This document shows, one piece after another, positions 18,571-28,104 of a DNA stretch of 64,000 nucleotides (positions are counted from its first letter, which is position 1; every line of letters starts with the position of its first letter). The position numbers were made by a program, and so were the translations under genes. Below the pieces are notes generated by a model, which saw only the letters and a list, made by a program, of their open reading frames with translations, was not told where the DNA came from and did not search any database. This stretch comes from Gammaproteobacteria bacterium (lineage in GTDB: Bacteria; Pseudomonadota; Gammaproteobacteria; DSM-16500), in assembly GCA_031291175.1 (NCBI GenBank), contig JARLJO010000060.1:220553-284552 (forward strand), given 5' to 3'.

Positions 18571-19005
18571 TCAAATTAAATGCTTTAAATTCCGCACCAA
18601 TTGCACCAAATTTAAAGTTTTTTTACTGAAAAAATTTGCATCAATGCCTTCAACAACAGGAATGGCTTTTAGCACCACAGATCGTCCTTTATCCGTCAGC
18701 ATCAAAGCATGGGCACGCCCATCTTCCGCATGAGATAATCGTTTAAGCATTTTCTTTTTCAATAAAATCGCTGTCAGGTCAGACATCGACATCTTGTCGA
18801 TTTTAGTCAATTCACAAACTTGCTTTTGCGTTACCACGTTATCCGGCAAGGAACTTAGCCAAAGCACACCCGCAAGCACCACAAACTGTGGATGCGTCAA
18901 TCCAAGTTTAGCCAACGCTTGTCGTTGCTGGCGCTGCCATTGATTGGTTAACTGCCAAAGCAGAAAACCCGGGCTGTCTTCATGCCTTTTAAATGAGAAG
19001 TTCAT
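18571..19005 (-). CDS. MarR-family transcriptional regulator
   Basis: A winged-helix repressor of 144 residues. Helical N-terminus (SPGFLLWQLTNQWQRQQRQAL) for dimerisation, then LTHPQFVVLAGVLWL and the DNA-binding segment TQKQVCELTKIDKMSMSDLTAILLKKKMLKR, with a wing at HAEDGRAHALMLTDKGR. I chose ATG 19005; the longer frame starts with TTG. The start overlaps the end of the EVE-domain gene by 17 bp, so it is the last gene of a three-gene operon. It probably autoregulates through the inverted repeat at 19893-19906. Confidence 0.85.
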   Translation of the reverse strand: MNFSFKRHEDSPGFLLWQLTNQWQRQQRQALAKLGLTHPQFVVLAGVLWLSSLPDNVVTQKQVCELTKIDKMSMSDLTAILLKKKMLKRLSHAEDGRAHALMLTDKGRSVVLKAIPVVEGIDANFFSKKTLNLVQLVRNLKHLI

Positions 19006-19441
19006 TAATTTGGTGTGACTCCAGCTGCATTGAGTGAGCAATTGTCATAAAGTCTGCGCACGAGATCGATAAAATGCCAAAACGAAATGCATATCCCCAC
19101 TTATCTTTATTCTGAATAAAATGCAATTGAGAAATCAGTGGCTTGATGGATGCATCCGCAGTTTGCAAATATCTCACATTACGCCGGTAAGGTGCAAAAT
19201 CCGGCGTCATTTCTACCTGATAAACTGAATTTTCAAGTATGACACCCAGCGCAGTAAAACATTGATAGGGAGATTTGTCTCCGTATCGATAACTTGGGGA
19301 ATAATAAATTAAAATATCGCCTTTGCTCATTCTTTTTAATGGAAGCTGTTTGCCATGACAGACTTGTGCAAAACCACCCGCTTTACCCAACAACACATGC
19401 TCTTTTGAAACAGTGCCTATCCAAAATCGCTGCTCACTCAT
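18989..19441 (-). CDS. EVE-domain protein (UPF0310)
   Basis: About 150 residues matching the EVE/UPF0310 family: RFWIGTVSKEHVLLGKAGGFAQVCHGK at the start, KRMSKGDILIYYSP in the middle, and FAPYRRNVRYLQTADASIKPLISQLHFI. EVE domains share the PUA-like fold and are known or proposed to bind modified bases in DNA or RNA. The ATG at 19441 overlaps the stop of the upstream SRPBCC gene (ATGA), giving translational coupling. The operon with SRPBCC and MarR suggests a stress or small-molecule response rather than restriction, but that is inference. Confidence 0.85.
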   Translation of the reverse strand: MSEQRFWIGTVSKEHVLLGKAGGFAQVCHGKQLPLKRMSKGDILIYYSPSYRYGDKSPYQCFTALGVILENSVYQVEMTPDFAPYRRNVRYLQTADASIKPLISQLHFIQNKDKWGYAFRFGILSISCADFMTIAHSMQLESHQINELLI

Positions 19442-19860
19442 GGTTGACACTTTGCGACTTGAATTAACATTGCAGTTTGTGCTGGAATTTCAGCTACGAC
19501 CTTTTCCGCTACTATTTTTCGGAGCAACCAGCCTAGTAATCCTTCTACTTTAATAGATGTACTTATCTTTAGACCTTCTTCGGTCATGTGCATCTCGTGA
19601 ATGCCATACATACGTGCGAATGGGATTTTAAAACAATCGGCGAAACTTTGATTCACTGTGCATTCTGTAATTGTCATTGATAATTTGGGGCCACCCTTGG
19701 GCTTAAAACGAAATACAACGCCTTTTTTAAAGGGTCCTTTTAACTCAGCCCATTCTGTATCTAAATCCCATGTAGGTCTATTATCAATATCGGACCAAAC
19801 CCGCCAAATTTGATGAGGCAAAACATCAGACACAACAACTGAATGCGATTTTATCCACAT
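19438..19860 (-). CDS. SRPBCC-superfamily (polyketide cyclase/dehydrase-like) protein
   Basis: A 140-residue START/Bet v1-like fold: VVVSDVLPHQIWRVWSDIDNRPTWDLDTEWAEL at the N-terminus and a C-terminal amphipathic helix (LLRKIVAEKVVAEIPAQTAML). Such proteins bind hydrophobic ligands in a cavity. It is the first gene of the SRPBCC-EVE-MarR operon and is translationally coupled to the EVE gene by an ATGA overlap. The promoter region upstream contains a candidate MarR operator. Ligand unknown. Confidence 0.85.
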   Translation of the reverse strand: MWIKSHSVVVSDVLPHQIWRVWSDIDNRPTWDLDTEWAELKGPFKKGVVFRFKPKGGPKLSMTITECTVNQSFADCFKIPFARMYGIHEMHMTEEGLKISTSIKVEGLLGWLLRKIVAEKVVAEIPAQTAMLIQVAKCQP

Positions 19861-19892
19861 AAGAATATCTCTGTTAGTTAATTCTTAATATG

Positions 19893-19906
19893 GTAAGCGC
19901 ACTTAC
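19893..19906 (-). promoter_or_regulatory. Candidate MarR operator upstream of the SRPBCC-EVE-MarR operon
   Basis: Inverted repeat GTAAG-CGCA-CTTAC, 33 bp upstream of the first start codon. A TTGACA -35-like element lies on the minus strand at 19919-19914; the matching -10 is weak (TTACCA). Confidence 0.45.
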
Positions 19907-19995
19907 TATATAGTGTCAACTATGAATAATCAGAGAGCCCCTTATAGGAGCCCTCTACTTTAAAAACATTTACTGATTATTGATTGAAGTACAGA

Positions 19996-21255
19996 TTATC
20001 GAACGGATCTAACACTTGCCTTGCTTGATAAACACTGATCGCTGAGATTCGATGAAACGAATATCGTTATACATTTAGCAAATTTATTAGCGCTCTCTTG
20101 ACTCAAACATTTTATTCCATCCAATATCGAAAGAAATTGTTGCGTTAAAGAAATAGGCTTGACTGGTGTATTAGCCTTTTTCCAAAAACCCAAATTACCG
20201 CAATAACAATCTGTGTCGCTGGCTAAATTAGCATACTCATCACAGACATTCGCCAGAATAATTGCTACCTTATCCATTGCATCAGCACGGGAGTTTAATA
20301 TTTTTTCCAGAGAATTATTAATGGGTGTAAATTTTTCTTCTTCATGTTTCAACACAAATTCACGAGCAATATTAATTTGGTCAATAAACTGTTCAAAAAA
20401 ATCCCGGCCTTCATGGTTGGATTTTTCCGGTGAAGCTGAGACAGGCTGCGACAACGGAACAGCTGCGTCTGCGGCCCAAGACTTGGGAGACGATGCCGCC
20501 TCATCCTTTGAAATAATAGTCTTCGCTTGATTACCGTTTGAAGGTGAGTCCAAGACTGACAACAGCGACAATAATGCAACATTTGAACTCCCCGCTTCAA
20601 TTCCAGGAGGTAAAGCAAACTGCCAAGGACTGTCTAACATATCAATAGCCGAAAGTGATTCTGACATTGGTGCAAGGGTGGGAGCTGGTGGTGGAACGGC
20701 AGAACTCGCCTTTTTAACTTCTGAAGATAAAATAACACTCTCCAATTCATCTACATTAAAAAGCGACACAGACATTGGGGCGAAGAGCGGCGTTGGTGGT
20801 TGCAACGATGCCAATTCTGCGTACGATGCTTCAATTTCTGAAGGCGAAACAGGCGTAGGAGCTCTCTCCGAGCGGTCCGAGCTTGAAGACGAAGACGAAG
20901 GTGAAGATGACGGTGAAGATGATGGTGATGGGGAAACCGGAACGAGAATTGGCGCTAATAATTGGGCAGATACAGCACGCAAGTAGGCTGCCGGCATATT
21001 AACCGAATATTTTTGTTCGTGCCCTTTCAGGCATGGAGCGACATTGACAGTGAATGGCTTTCCTTTCAGCACACGCCAAAATGGCGCTGAAAAACCGACA
21101 TATGCTGAAGGCAATTCGTTGATTTTAGCTAAAATACGCTGGGTTTTTCCCTCTGTTTGCAGCTTCAATAAAACAGAAAGCCCATCGGGTGTATTTACTA
21201 TATTTTCAAACACGGCATTTTTTTTGATAGTTGGCACATTCTCTGCTGATGGCAT
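19996..21255 (-). CDS. Ser/Pro-rich protein of unknown function, candidate secreted effector
   Basis: 419 residues in three parts. Residues 1-~105 look folded (VLLKLQTEGKTQRILAKINE, SAPFWRVLKGKPF). Residues ~106-290 are a disordered linker with Ser/Pro runs (SPSSSPSSSPSSSSSSS near 115-130) and repeats of the form APM-SLF/AIDxL(E/D)S (at ~165 and ~205). Residues ~290-419 are helical (FFEQFIDQINIAREFVLKHEEEKF, LTQQFLSILDGIKCLSQES). No signal peptide or membrane helix. I recognise no family. The mix of globular ends and a low-complexity linker resembles the two UIM proteins at 41-44.5 kb, but no PmrA-like repeat is seen upstream. Secretion is conjecture. Confidence 0.7.
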   Translation of the reverse strand: MPSAENVPTIKKNAVFENIVNTPDGLSVLLKLQTEGKTQRILAKINELPSAYVGFSAPFWRVLKGKPFTVNVAPCLKGHEQKYSVNMPAAYLRAVSAQLLAPILVPVSPSPSSSPSSSPSSSSSSSDRSERAPTPVSPSEIEASYAELASLQPPTPLFAPMSVSLFNVDELESVILSSEVKKASSAVPPPAPTLAPMSESLSAIDMLDSPWQFALPPGIEAGSSNVALLSLLSVLDSPSNGNQAKTIISKDEAASSPKSWAADAAVPLSQPVSASPEKSNHEGRDFFEQFIDQINIAREFVLKHEEEKFTPINNSLEKILNSRADAMDKVAIILANVCDEYANLASDTDCYCGNLGFWKKANTPVKPISLTQQFLSILDGIKCLSQESANKFAKCITIFVSSNLSDQCLSSKASVRSVR

Positions 21256-21533
21256 ATTTCTATCCTCGTTTATTATGATAAATTATTGCGCTATTCTACC
21301 TGTGATCAATAGTCAAATAAAGTACATTATTTTTTTTCAAAATATCAAGGACTTGGACAGAAATGAAAATATCGTCGTATGAAAAATATAACTATTTTAG
21401 AATAAAATGTGCCTAAACAAGAATAACCAGATTAATGCATGAATATAGAGGGTCAAAGATAGATACGGTAAGAACAAAACAGATAACACTTAATAACGAG
21501 AGCGAAATGCCCAAGATCTAATAGTCTGCGCCA

Positions 21534-23144
21534 TCAAACCTTATTAGTAGGCAGTTCAATCACAAAAGTAGCACCCTTTCCCAATCCTTCGCTTGTGACT
21601 CGCATTTCGCCTCCCAGGGCATTAATAGACAGTGCACTGGCATGCAAACCAAAACCATGGCCTGATAATTTTGTTGTAAACCCGTAGCTAAACACCTTCA
21701 CTATATTCTTTGACAAAATACCTATACCGTTATCACTGATTTCGATTTGAATCCAATTTTTATTTATTTTGCTGGTTTTTAATATGATGATTTTTTCAGG
21801 AATAGTATTTTCCATGACGGCATCTTTTGCGTTTTGTAATAAGTTAACAAACACTTGCAATAGCTTCACCTTGTCCGCACTAATAGAAGCAATATTGCCA
21901 TAATGTTTTTGAATGAGAATTTCTTTTCGAACAGTTAAACCGGTAATAAGCAACGCTTCATCCAATAACGCATTAACACTGATAATCTGCTGAAATGCCG
22001 TGATTTTACTTAATTCTTGTTGTGTGGAAATGGTTTCTTTAATCAAAGTCAGGTTAGTATTCAATCGGCTTATTTCAGAAGAAATTTGATCTTGCTCCTC
22101 GCGCCAATATTTTGCCAGCATCGCAAGATAAGCAATGGCTTTTTCAGCACGCCCATCTCGTATCAAAGCGGCTAAATCTTGCTTGTTATCATTAAACAAC
22201 TGAGAGAGATCTTCTAGGCCTTTCAACTTTGATGATGCCATTTTTTCAGCAATCAAAGAGGTGGATACATTTACGCTATTTAATACATTACCTACATTAT
22301 GCAATACACTGGTTGATATCTCGGCCATCCCTAACTGACGAGCTTTTTCATATTGCTGCTGATTGAGCGCTTCTTTATAGTTCGACGCCAAAAAGGCGAC
22401 TCCCAAAATAACAAAAGTAACTAAGGCGACTCCAATTGATAAATAAGTTGGATCAGTCCCCGCTTGATTGCTGATGGCTGGGGCACAAAGCGGAGTAAAT
22501 ATTGAAGCAGCCATGCCGGTATAATGCATGCCAGAAATAGCTATTCCCATAATGATAGAACTGATCATTTTAATTTTTGCTCGCGCATTCAGAACCACTT
22601 GATTGCTTTTCAAAGCAAAAAATAATGCTGCTTCAGAAGCTACAATGGCAATCAAGATAGAAATAAAAAACAAGGCGGGTAGATAACGAATATTTAATGA
22701 GATTAACAATGCTTCCATCCCCATATAATGCATAGAAGCAATGGCCAGCCCCAGAATAATACCGCCTAAAATGTAATGTTCAATACGAATGATGGTAGCT
22801 TTTAATAAATTAAGCGCGAACCCAGAAGCAATAATGACTAAAAAGAGCGAGAGTATCGTCCACCATTTATCATAATGTAATGTCAGCCCAGGAATAGAAA
22901 AAGACAACATCCCAATAAAATGCATAGACCAAATACCCGATCCCATCGCGATCGCACCACCGATTAACCATAATAAAGTCGCCTTCGGTGTATTACTGAT
23001 ATCTCTTAACCTTCCCGTTAAATCAAGGGCGATGTAAGAAGCTGAAATCGCAACGATAATAGAAAGAGCAACAATCCGAATATCATAAGAACCCACTAGC
23101 TGATCAGCAGGAATGGGTAATCTTTGAAATATGCTCAACATCAT
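21534..23144 (-). CDS. MHYT-domain membrane sensor histidine kinase
   Basis: 536 residues. The N-terminal ~255 residues form an MHYT sensor with seven predicted membrane helices and three signature motifs (SMHFIGM, SMHYMGM, GMHYTGM), proposed in this family to bind metal and sense O2, NO or CO. The kinase part has a phospho-acceptor region STSVLHNVGNVLNSV and an ATPase domain with NLLQNAKDAV, DNGIGI and GHGFGLH. It lies 9 bp downstream of the REC-GGDEF-EAL gene, so the two form one transcript, and it is the likely phosphodonor for that protein's receiver domain. The gene appears intact. Confidence 0.9.
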   Translation of the reverse strand: MMLSIFQRLPIPADQLVGSYDIRIVALSIIVAISASYIALDLTGRLRDISNTPKATLLWLIGGAIAMGSGIWSMHFIGMLSFSIPGLTLHYDKWWTILSLFLVIIASGFALNLLKATIIRIEHYILGGIILGLAIASMHYMGMEALLISLNIRYLPALFFISILIAIVASEAALFFALKSNQVVLNARAKIKMISSIIMGIAISGMHYTGMAASIFTPLCAPAISNQAGTDPTYLSIGVALVTFVILGVAFLASNYKEALNQQQYEKARQLGMAEISTSVLHNVGNVLNSVNVSTSLIAEKMASSKLKGLEDLSQLFNDNKQDLAALIRDGRAEKAIAYLAMLAKYWREEQDQISSEISRLNTNLTLIKETISTQQELSKITAFQQIISVNALLDEALLITGLTVRKEILIQKHYGNIASISADKVKLLQVFVNLLQNAKDAVMENTIPEKIIILKTSKINKNWIQIEISDNGIGILSKNIVKVFSYGFTTKLSGHGFGLHASALSINALGGEMRVTSEGLGKGATFVIELPTNKV

Positions 23145-23153
23145 TGCCTTATC

Positions 23154-25412
23154 CTATGATTTTATCTCGGGGTTTGGACGCGGCATCGTTGAATTAGAAG
23201 GAGGATTATTGAGGTATTGATCCATTTCGGTGGCTGTCAGCGGTTTACTAAAGTAATAACCTTGCATATCATTACATTGATATTTTTTTAAAAAATTGAC
23301 TTGATCCAGCGTCTCAACTCCTTCTACTAGCACTTCCAAACTTAAATTTTGTGCCATGGATATAATCGCCCGTATGACAACTTCATCACCGGCGTTCGAT
23401 TGAATATTTTGAATGAAGGAACTATCTATTTTTAAGCGATCTAACGGTATCTTATGCAGATAACTTAAACTTGAATAACCTGTACCAAAATCATCAACGG
23501 CAATGATAACTCCAAGTTTTTTTAACTCGGTAATCACTCTAACGATACCAGGATTACCGAGAATCAAATTTTCAGTTAATTCTAATTCAAGATACTTAGG
23601 ATCTAATTTTGTTTCTTGCAACACATTTTTTATCATATCAGCTAGATTATATTGCTGAAATTGATGCTCAGTAATATTTACCGCCACTCGAACAGGTTCG
23701 TGTCCGGCATCTTGCCATGCCTTGTTTTGAGCGCAAGCAACTTTTAATACCCACTCACCAATCGGTACAATTAATCCCGTCTCCTCGGCTAATGGGATAA
23801 AATCAATGGGAAGTAAAAGTCCTTTTGTAGGGTGCTGCCATCGCACCAGAGCTTCTAAAGCCGTGACTTTACCTGCTATAGAATCAATTTGCGGTTGGTA
23901 GCAAAGAAAAAATTCACCTTTCTGGAGTGCTTGGCGTAACTCGGTTTCATGATCTAATATAGCAAGTGATTCAATATTCATTTCAGGAACATATAGCTTA
24001 AAATTATTGCCTTTGCAGGCTTTGGCTCTATACATTGCCACATCTGCATTACGAAGCAATACATCCACTGTTTCACCATCTTTAGGGTAAAGACTGACAC
24101 CAATACTCGCAGTTAAGACAACTTCTCTGGCCTCAAGATCAAATGGATTTTGAAACAGACCAATTAACTCACCCACCCTCTCTTCAAGCTTAGCTTTGCT
24201 AGGAATATCCATTAAGATAATCACAAATTCATCACCACCCAGGCGGGCCAAGGTATCCTCCAGATGAATATGCGATTTAAGTCGCTCTGAAACACTCTTT
24301 AATAACTCATCGCCAACAGCATGACTTAAACTATCATTAATTAATTTAAATCGGTCAAAATCAATAAAGAGTACAGCAAACAACTTATTCGCTTTTTCTG
24401 CCTGCTGAATTGCTAATTTTATTTTTTCATGCAGCTTCACACGATTATCAAGCCCAGTCAAAGCGTCATGGGTAGCTTGGTATTCTAATTCTTTTTCAAG
24501 CAGCGCGCGCTTGGTGATATCACGGAAATTTAAGATTCGACCAATTATTTCCTGGTCTAATTTATGGGGCTGTGAGTAACATTCAAATATTTTGCCATTG
24601 ATAAACTTAAGAACATGAATACTGATCTCTTCTCTGTGTGAATGCAGTTCGTGCATTTTTGCAGAAAATGCTTCTCGGCTTTCTAGCTGCTGATAAACAT
24701 ATTCTAAAAAATCATTCTCTTGGTTTGAATCAAGAATGGATTGTGGTATTTGCAACATCTGAATTAGCTGATTATTATAATCCGTTATTGTGCCATTATT
24801 ACCGATTACAATAATACCATCACTCGACGATTCAAAAGTAGATTTAACTAAAGACAGTGATTTTTGCAATGACAATGTTCGGGTAGCCACCTGTGCTTTC
24901 AGTAGTTCCGTGTAATCACGCGTTTTTTCTGAGAGCTGCCATTTTGCTGTGAGCGCTGACGCTAACTGTCTAACGGAAATATTATCAAACGGCTTTTTTA
25001 AAATAAGCAAATTATCTGTTTTACCTAAATGGGCGATTGTTTCTTCCCAAGAATAATCAGAATAGGCCGTGCATATCACAACCTGAATGTTTTTATCAAT
25101 TTCCCAAATTCTCTTGATTGTTTCTACCCCATCCAATCCAGGCGGCATACGAATATCAACGAAGGCTAGCGCAAAAGGCTTGCCCTGATCTAAGGATTCT
25201 TTTATCCGCGCAATTCCCTCCTCTCCCTGCGAAGCCACCGCAATCTCAAACTGAGGAAGCGCTTGGGTTAGTCTTTTAGGCTGGCCAAATAATTCTGCAC
25301 CCAATTCGTCAATCTCATTAAAGGATTCTGTTTTTAAGATTTTGATAAAATCCATATGTATGGAGGGATTATCATCAATAATGATTATTCTGAAATTAGG
25401 ATTTTGACTCAT
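23154..25412 (-). CDS. REC-PAS-GGDEF-EAL cyclic-di-GMP signalling protein
   Basis: About 752 residues. The receiver domain spans ~8-155 (IIIDDNPS, phospho-acceptor in [12 protein letters not shown], Lys in LILKKPF). A PAS domain spans ~190-300. The GGDEF domain has an intact RLGGDEFVI motif, so diguanylate cyclase activity is possible. The EAL domain has [28 protein letters not shown] and EGVET, so phosphodiesterase activity is also possible. The REC domain carries an insertion of ~20 residues after the first acidic strand ([15 protein letters not shown]). I prefer the ATG at 25412 over 25424. It is co-transcribed with the MHYT kinase, suggesting that sensing of a gas or redox signal sets c-di-GMP level. 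Confidence 0.92.
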   Translation of the reverse strand: MSQNPNFRIIIIDDNPSIHMDFIKILKTESFNEIDELGAELFGQPKRLTQALPQFEIAVASQGEEGIARIKESLDQGKPFALAFVDIRMPPGLDGVETIKRIWEIDKNIQVVICTAYSDYSWEETIAHLGKTDNLLILKKPFDNISVRQLASALTAKWQLSEKTRDYTELLKAQVATRTLSLQKSLSLVKSTFESSSDGIIVIGNNGTITDYNNQLIQMLQIPQSILDSNQENDFLEYVYQQLESREAFSAKMHELHSHREEISIHVLKFINGKIFECYSQPHKLDQEIIGRILNFRDITKRALLEKELEYQATHDALTGLDNRVKLHEKIKLAIQQAEKANKLFAVLFIDFDRFKLINDSLSHAVGDELLKSVSERLKSHIHLEDTLARLGGDEFVIILMDIPSKAKLEERVGELIGLFQNPFDLEAREVVLTASIGVSLYPKDGETVDVLLRNADVAMYRAKACKGNNFKLYVPEMNIESLAILDHETELRQALQKGEFFLCYQPQIDSIAGKVTALEALVRWQHPTKGLLLPIDFIPLAEETGLIVPIGEWVLKVACAQNKAWQDAGHEPVRVAVNITEHQFQQYNLADMIKNVLQETKLDPKYLELELTENLILGNPGIVRVITELKKLGVIIAVDDFGTGYSSLSYLHKIPLDRLKIDSSFIQNIQSNAGDEVVIRAIISMAQNLSLEVLVEGVETLDQVNFLKKYQCNDMQGYYFSKPLTATEMDQYLNNPPSNSTMPRPNPEIKS

Positions 25413-25539
25413 CTTACACCCCATAGCTTGGCAATGCAGATAACACGGATTTGATTCTTCATTATAATACAGATGCTAAACCCATGTATTAGCTAAATTT
25501 CTAAGGGATTTTTAATAATAGCCTAGTGTGATCATTTTT

Positions 25540-26229
25540 TTATGGTTTTTCACCTTTCGGTATTTTAATTCTCATACCTAAAATAGCGCTGTAATCTTTT
25601 ATCAATTGCTTAGCCGTGTGGGGATAGGCGAAATAAGCTTGTATTTTACCTTCCGGATTAATTAATAAAATTTCTGCACTATGGCTAATAACAGGGTAAT
25701 CGACATTTTTGATTGTTGTCTTTGTTTTAATAGAAACAATATGAAATTGATTTTCGATAGTGGTTGTATTTTCTGCTGTTGTTTTGACACCAATAAAGTG
25801 GGGATTAAATGAAGTGACATAATCATTTATTATTTTAATGGTATCGCTATCTGGATCCACTGACATAAATACCACTTGTGGTAATGGTACATTCGATTTA
25901 GAAAGTATTAATTGTTGATACATCTGGTTAATGGCGCTCATCGTAATAGGACAAACCGTAGCACAATGTGTAAACCCGAAAAACAATAAAGTCCATTGTC
26001 CTTGCAGATTTTCATTTGAAAAACGATGGTTGTGATTATCCGTTAAAGTGAATTTTGGAATAACCAGGGGATTTAATAAATAGATCCCTTGTATGTTGAC
26101 ATGATGCGCATCGTAATATTTTTTCTGTGGTTTTAAGACATTAAAGTAAAATATTATGCAAAATAATACGATTAAAAAATACAATATGGCGCGTTGATTT
26201 TTTTGATACAGCCTGATGATGGATATCAT
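25540..26229 (-). CDS. Sco1/SenC-type copper chaperone
   Basis: 229 residues with one N-terminal membrane anchor (AILYFLIVLFCIIFYF, ~14-29) and a periplasmic thioredoxin-like domain. The copper ligands of the Sco family are present: Cys89-x3-Cys93 (HCATVCP) and His183 (ISHSAEI). The VDPDSDT motif is also typical. It normally inserts copper into the CuA site of cytochrome c oxidase subunit II. No oxidase genes are in the window. It stands alone between the c-di-GMP operon and the amidohydrolase gene, all on the minus strand. Confidence 0.92.
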   Translation of the reverse strand: MISIIRLYQKNQRAILYFLIVLFCIIFYFNVLKPQKKYYDAHHVNIQGIYLLNPLVIPKFTLTDNHNHRFSNENLQGQWTLLFFGFTHCATVCPITMSAINQMYQQLILSKSNVPLPQVVFMSVDPDSDTIKIINDYVTSFNPHFIGVKTTAENTTTIENQFHIVSIKTKTTIKNVDYPVISHSAEILLINPEGKIQAYFAYPHTAKQLIKDYSAILGMRIKIPKGEKP

Positions 26230-26269
26230 TACACTACCACTCGATACATTGAATTCTTCCTAAAAAATT

Positions 26270-28057
26270 TTAGAACGCCCAGCACATGCATCCAAAGCCC
26301 TTATCCTGGGACTGATGCAGATGCAAGGCAGAATGTTGCACGCATTGATTGACGATAACCTTATTTCCACCGTATGTACCATAATATTTAATCGGTGACC
26401 AATCAGGACTTACCGCTGGTAACGCAGGATTATAAGAAAAAAACTCATCGGAAGCATGAACAATCTCGCCACCCACCACGGTCATCACTGAATAGATATC
26501 TTTGATTTCTTCTTCTGCAACGTGAAAATAATCTTTCGACAATACGGCAAAATCTGCCAACTGATCCTCTATAAAAGATCCCTTTTTGCTTTCTTCTTTC
26601 GAAAACCATGCGCTACCACGAGTATAGAGTTCAAGAGCTTTTTCACGAGAGAGAATATTGGTTTCGTCATAGAGCGACAAACCGCCAACGGATTTCCCGG
26701 TTGTTAGCCAGTGTAGACACACCCAAGGATTATAGCTGGAAACACGCGTTGCATCTGTTCCCATGCCTACAGGAATACCCGCTTCCAGGATCTTTTTAAG
26801 TGGCGGTGTTCGCAGTGTTTGTTCTTTTCCATAACGCTCAGAAAAATATTCACCCTGGAAAGCCATGCGATTTTGTATTGCAATACCACCGCCCAGTTTT
26901 TTGACTCGCTCTATGGATTCATCAGAAATGGTTTCTGCATGATCAAAGAACCAGTGCAATTGATTAATCGGTGTCTCTTTATTCACGTGTTCATAAACAT
27001 TTAACGCTCGAACAATGGATTCATTGTACGTCGCGTGCAGACGAAATGGCCATTGATTTTGCGCGAGCAAACGCACGACTGGTTCAAGTTCTTGCTCCAT
27101 TGTGGATACCAAGTCAGGTCGAGGTTGCAAGAAATCTTCAAAATCTGCCGCTGAGAAGACTAACATTTCGCCAGCGCCATTGTGGTGATAGTAATCATCG
27201 CCTTGCTGGTATTTGGATGTTTTTGTCCAGTTTTGAAAATCTTCTAGCTCGTGACCTGGGCGCTGCGTGAAAAGATTATAGGCGATTCTTACCGTAAGTT
27301 TGTTATCGCGATTGAGTTGTTCAATCACTTTATAATCATCAGGATATTGCTGAAAGCCACCGCCAGCATCACAGGCGCTTGTGATACCTAAACGATTTAA
27401 TTCCCGCATAAAATGCAACGTGGAATTAATTTGATTTTCTTCACTGAGCTTTGGGCCCATCGCCAAAGCAGAATAAAGAATAATTGCATTGGGATTAGCT
27501 ATTAGCATGCCGGTTGGATTGCCGTCTTTATCTCGCTGAATTTTTGTGCCAGTCATTTCTTTTGTGTTTTTGTCATAACCGACAGCTCTTAAAGCGGCGC
27601 CATTCAGTAGTGCTCTGTCATATAGATGCAAAACAAAGACAGGTGTGTCGGGTGAAACTGCATTGATCTCATCTAATGTGGGCATACGGCGTTCTTTGAA
27701 TTGAAATTCAGTCCAACCACCAATGACTCTGACCCATTGCGGTGGTGGCGTGCGAATTGCTTGATCTCTTAACATGCCTAAGGCGTCACCAAGATCTTTT
27801 ACACCGTCCCAGCGCAGCTCCATATTAAAATTCAAACCGCCGCGAATTAAGTGGAGGTGAGAATCATTTAGACCCGGAATAACTACTTTTTTCTGAAGAT
27901 CAATGAGGTCGGTATCCGCATTAGATAATCGAGAAATTGCTTCATCTGAACCGAATTGAATAAATTTCTTATTCTTAATGGCAACAGCAGTGATTTTTTT
28001 ATTAAAGGTGCCAAAACCTTTGAACTGACCATTGAAATAGATGATATCTGCAATCAT
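26270..28057 (-). CDS. Amidohydrolase (YtcJ-like, amidohydrolase_3 family)
   Basis: 595 residues of a TIM-barrel metal-dependent hydrolase. Metal-binding signatures: NDSHLHLIRGG (~62-72), a His in FRLHATYNE, another in FFDHAETIS, and the terminal Asp in GMGTDATR. The N- and C-termini form the small beta-sandwich of the superfamily. There is no signal peptide. It follows the isochorismatase-like gene by 47 bp on the same strand, so the two probably form an operon for degrading an amide or formamide compound. Substrate not predictable. Confidence 0.9.
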   Translation of the reverse strand: MIADIIYFNGQFKGFGTFNKKITAVAIKNKKFIQFGSDEAISRLSNADTDLIDLQKKVVIPGLNDSHLHLIRGGLNFNMELRWDGVKDLGDALGMLRDQAIRTPPPQWVRVIGGWTEFQFKERRMPTLDEINAVSPDTPVFVLHLYDRALLNGAALRAVGYDKNTKEMTGTKIQRDKDGNPTGMLIANPNAIILYSALAMGPKLSEENQINSTLHFMRELNRLGITSACDAGGGFQQYPDDYKVIEQLNRDNKLTVRIAYNLFTQRPGHELEDFQNWTKTSKYQQGDDYYHHNGAGEMLVFSAADFEDFLQPRPDLVSTMEQELEPVVRLLAQNQWPFRLHATYNESIVRALNVYEHVNKETPINQLHWFFDHAETISDESIERVKKLGGGIAIQNRMAFQGEYFSERYGKEQTLRTPPLKKILEAGIPVGMGTDATRVSSYNPWVCLHWLTTGKSVGGLSLYDETNILSREKALELYTRGSAWFSKEESKKGSFIEDQLADFAVLSKDYFHVAEEEIKDIYSVMTVVGGEIVHASDEFFSYNPALPAVSPDWSPIKYYGTYGGNKVIVNQCVQHSALHLHQSQDKGFGCMCWAF

Positions 28058-28104
28058 AACTACCTCTTATTCCGATTCAGATGCTGGGAAAATCTCATGT
28101 CATC

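Noticed and set aside
20678..20986. 102-residue plus-strand frame rich in Glu/Asp/Gly
   Set aside because: It is the reverse-strand image of the Ser/Pro-rich linker of the gene at 19996-21255.
20300..20990. UIM-like motif in the Ser/Pro-rich protein at 19996-21255
   Set aside because: ASYAELASL has no acidic cluster and no Ser four residues after the Ala, so it does not fit.
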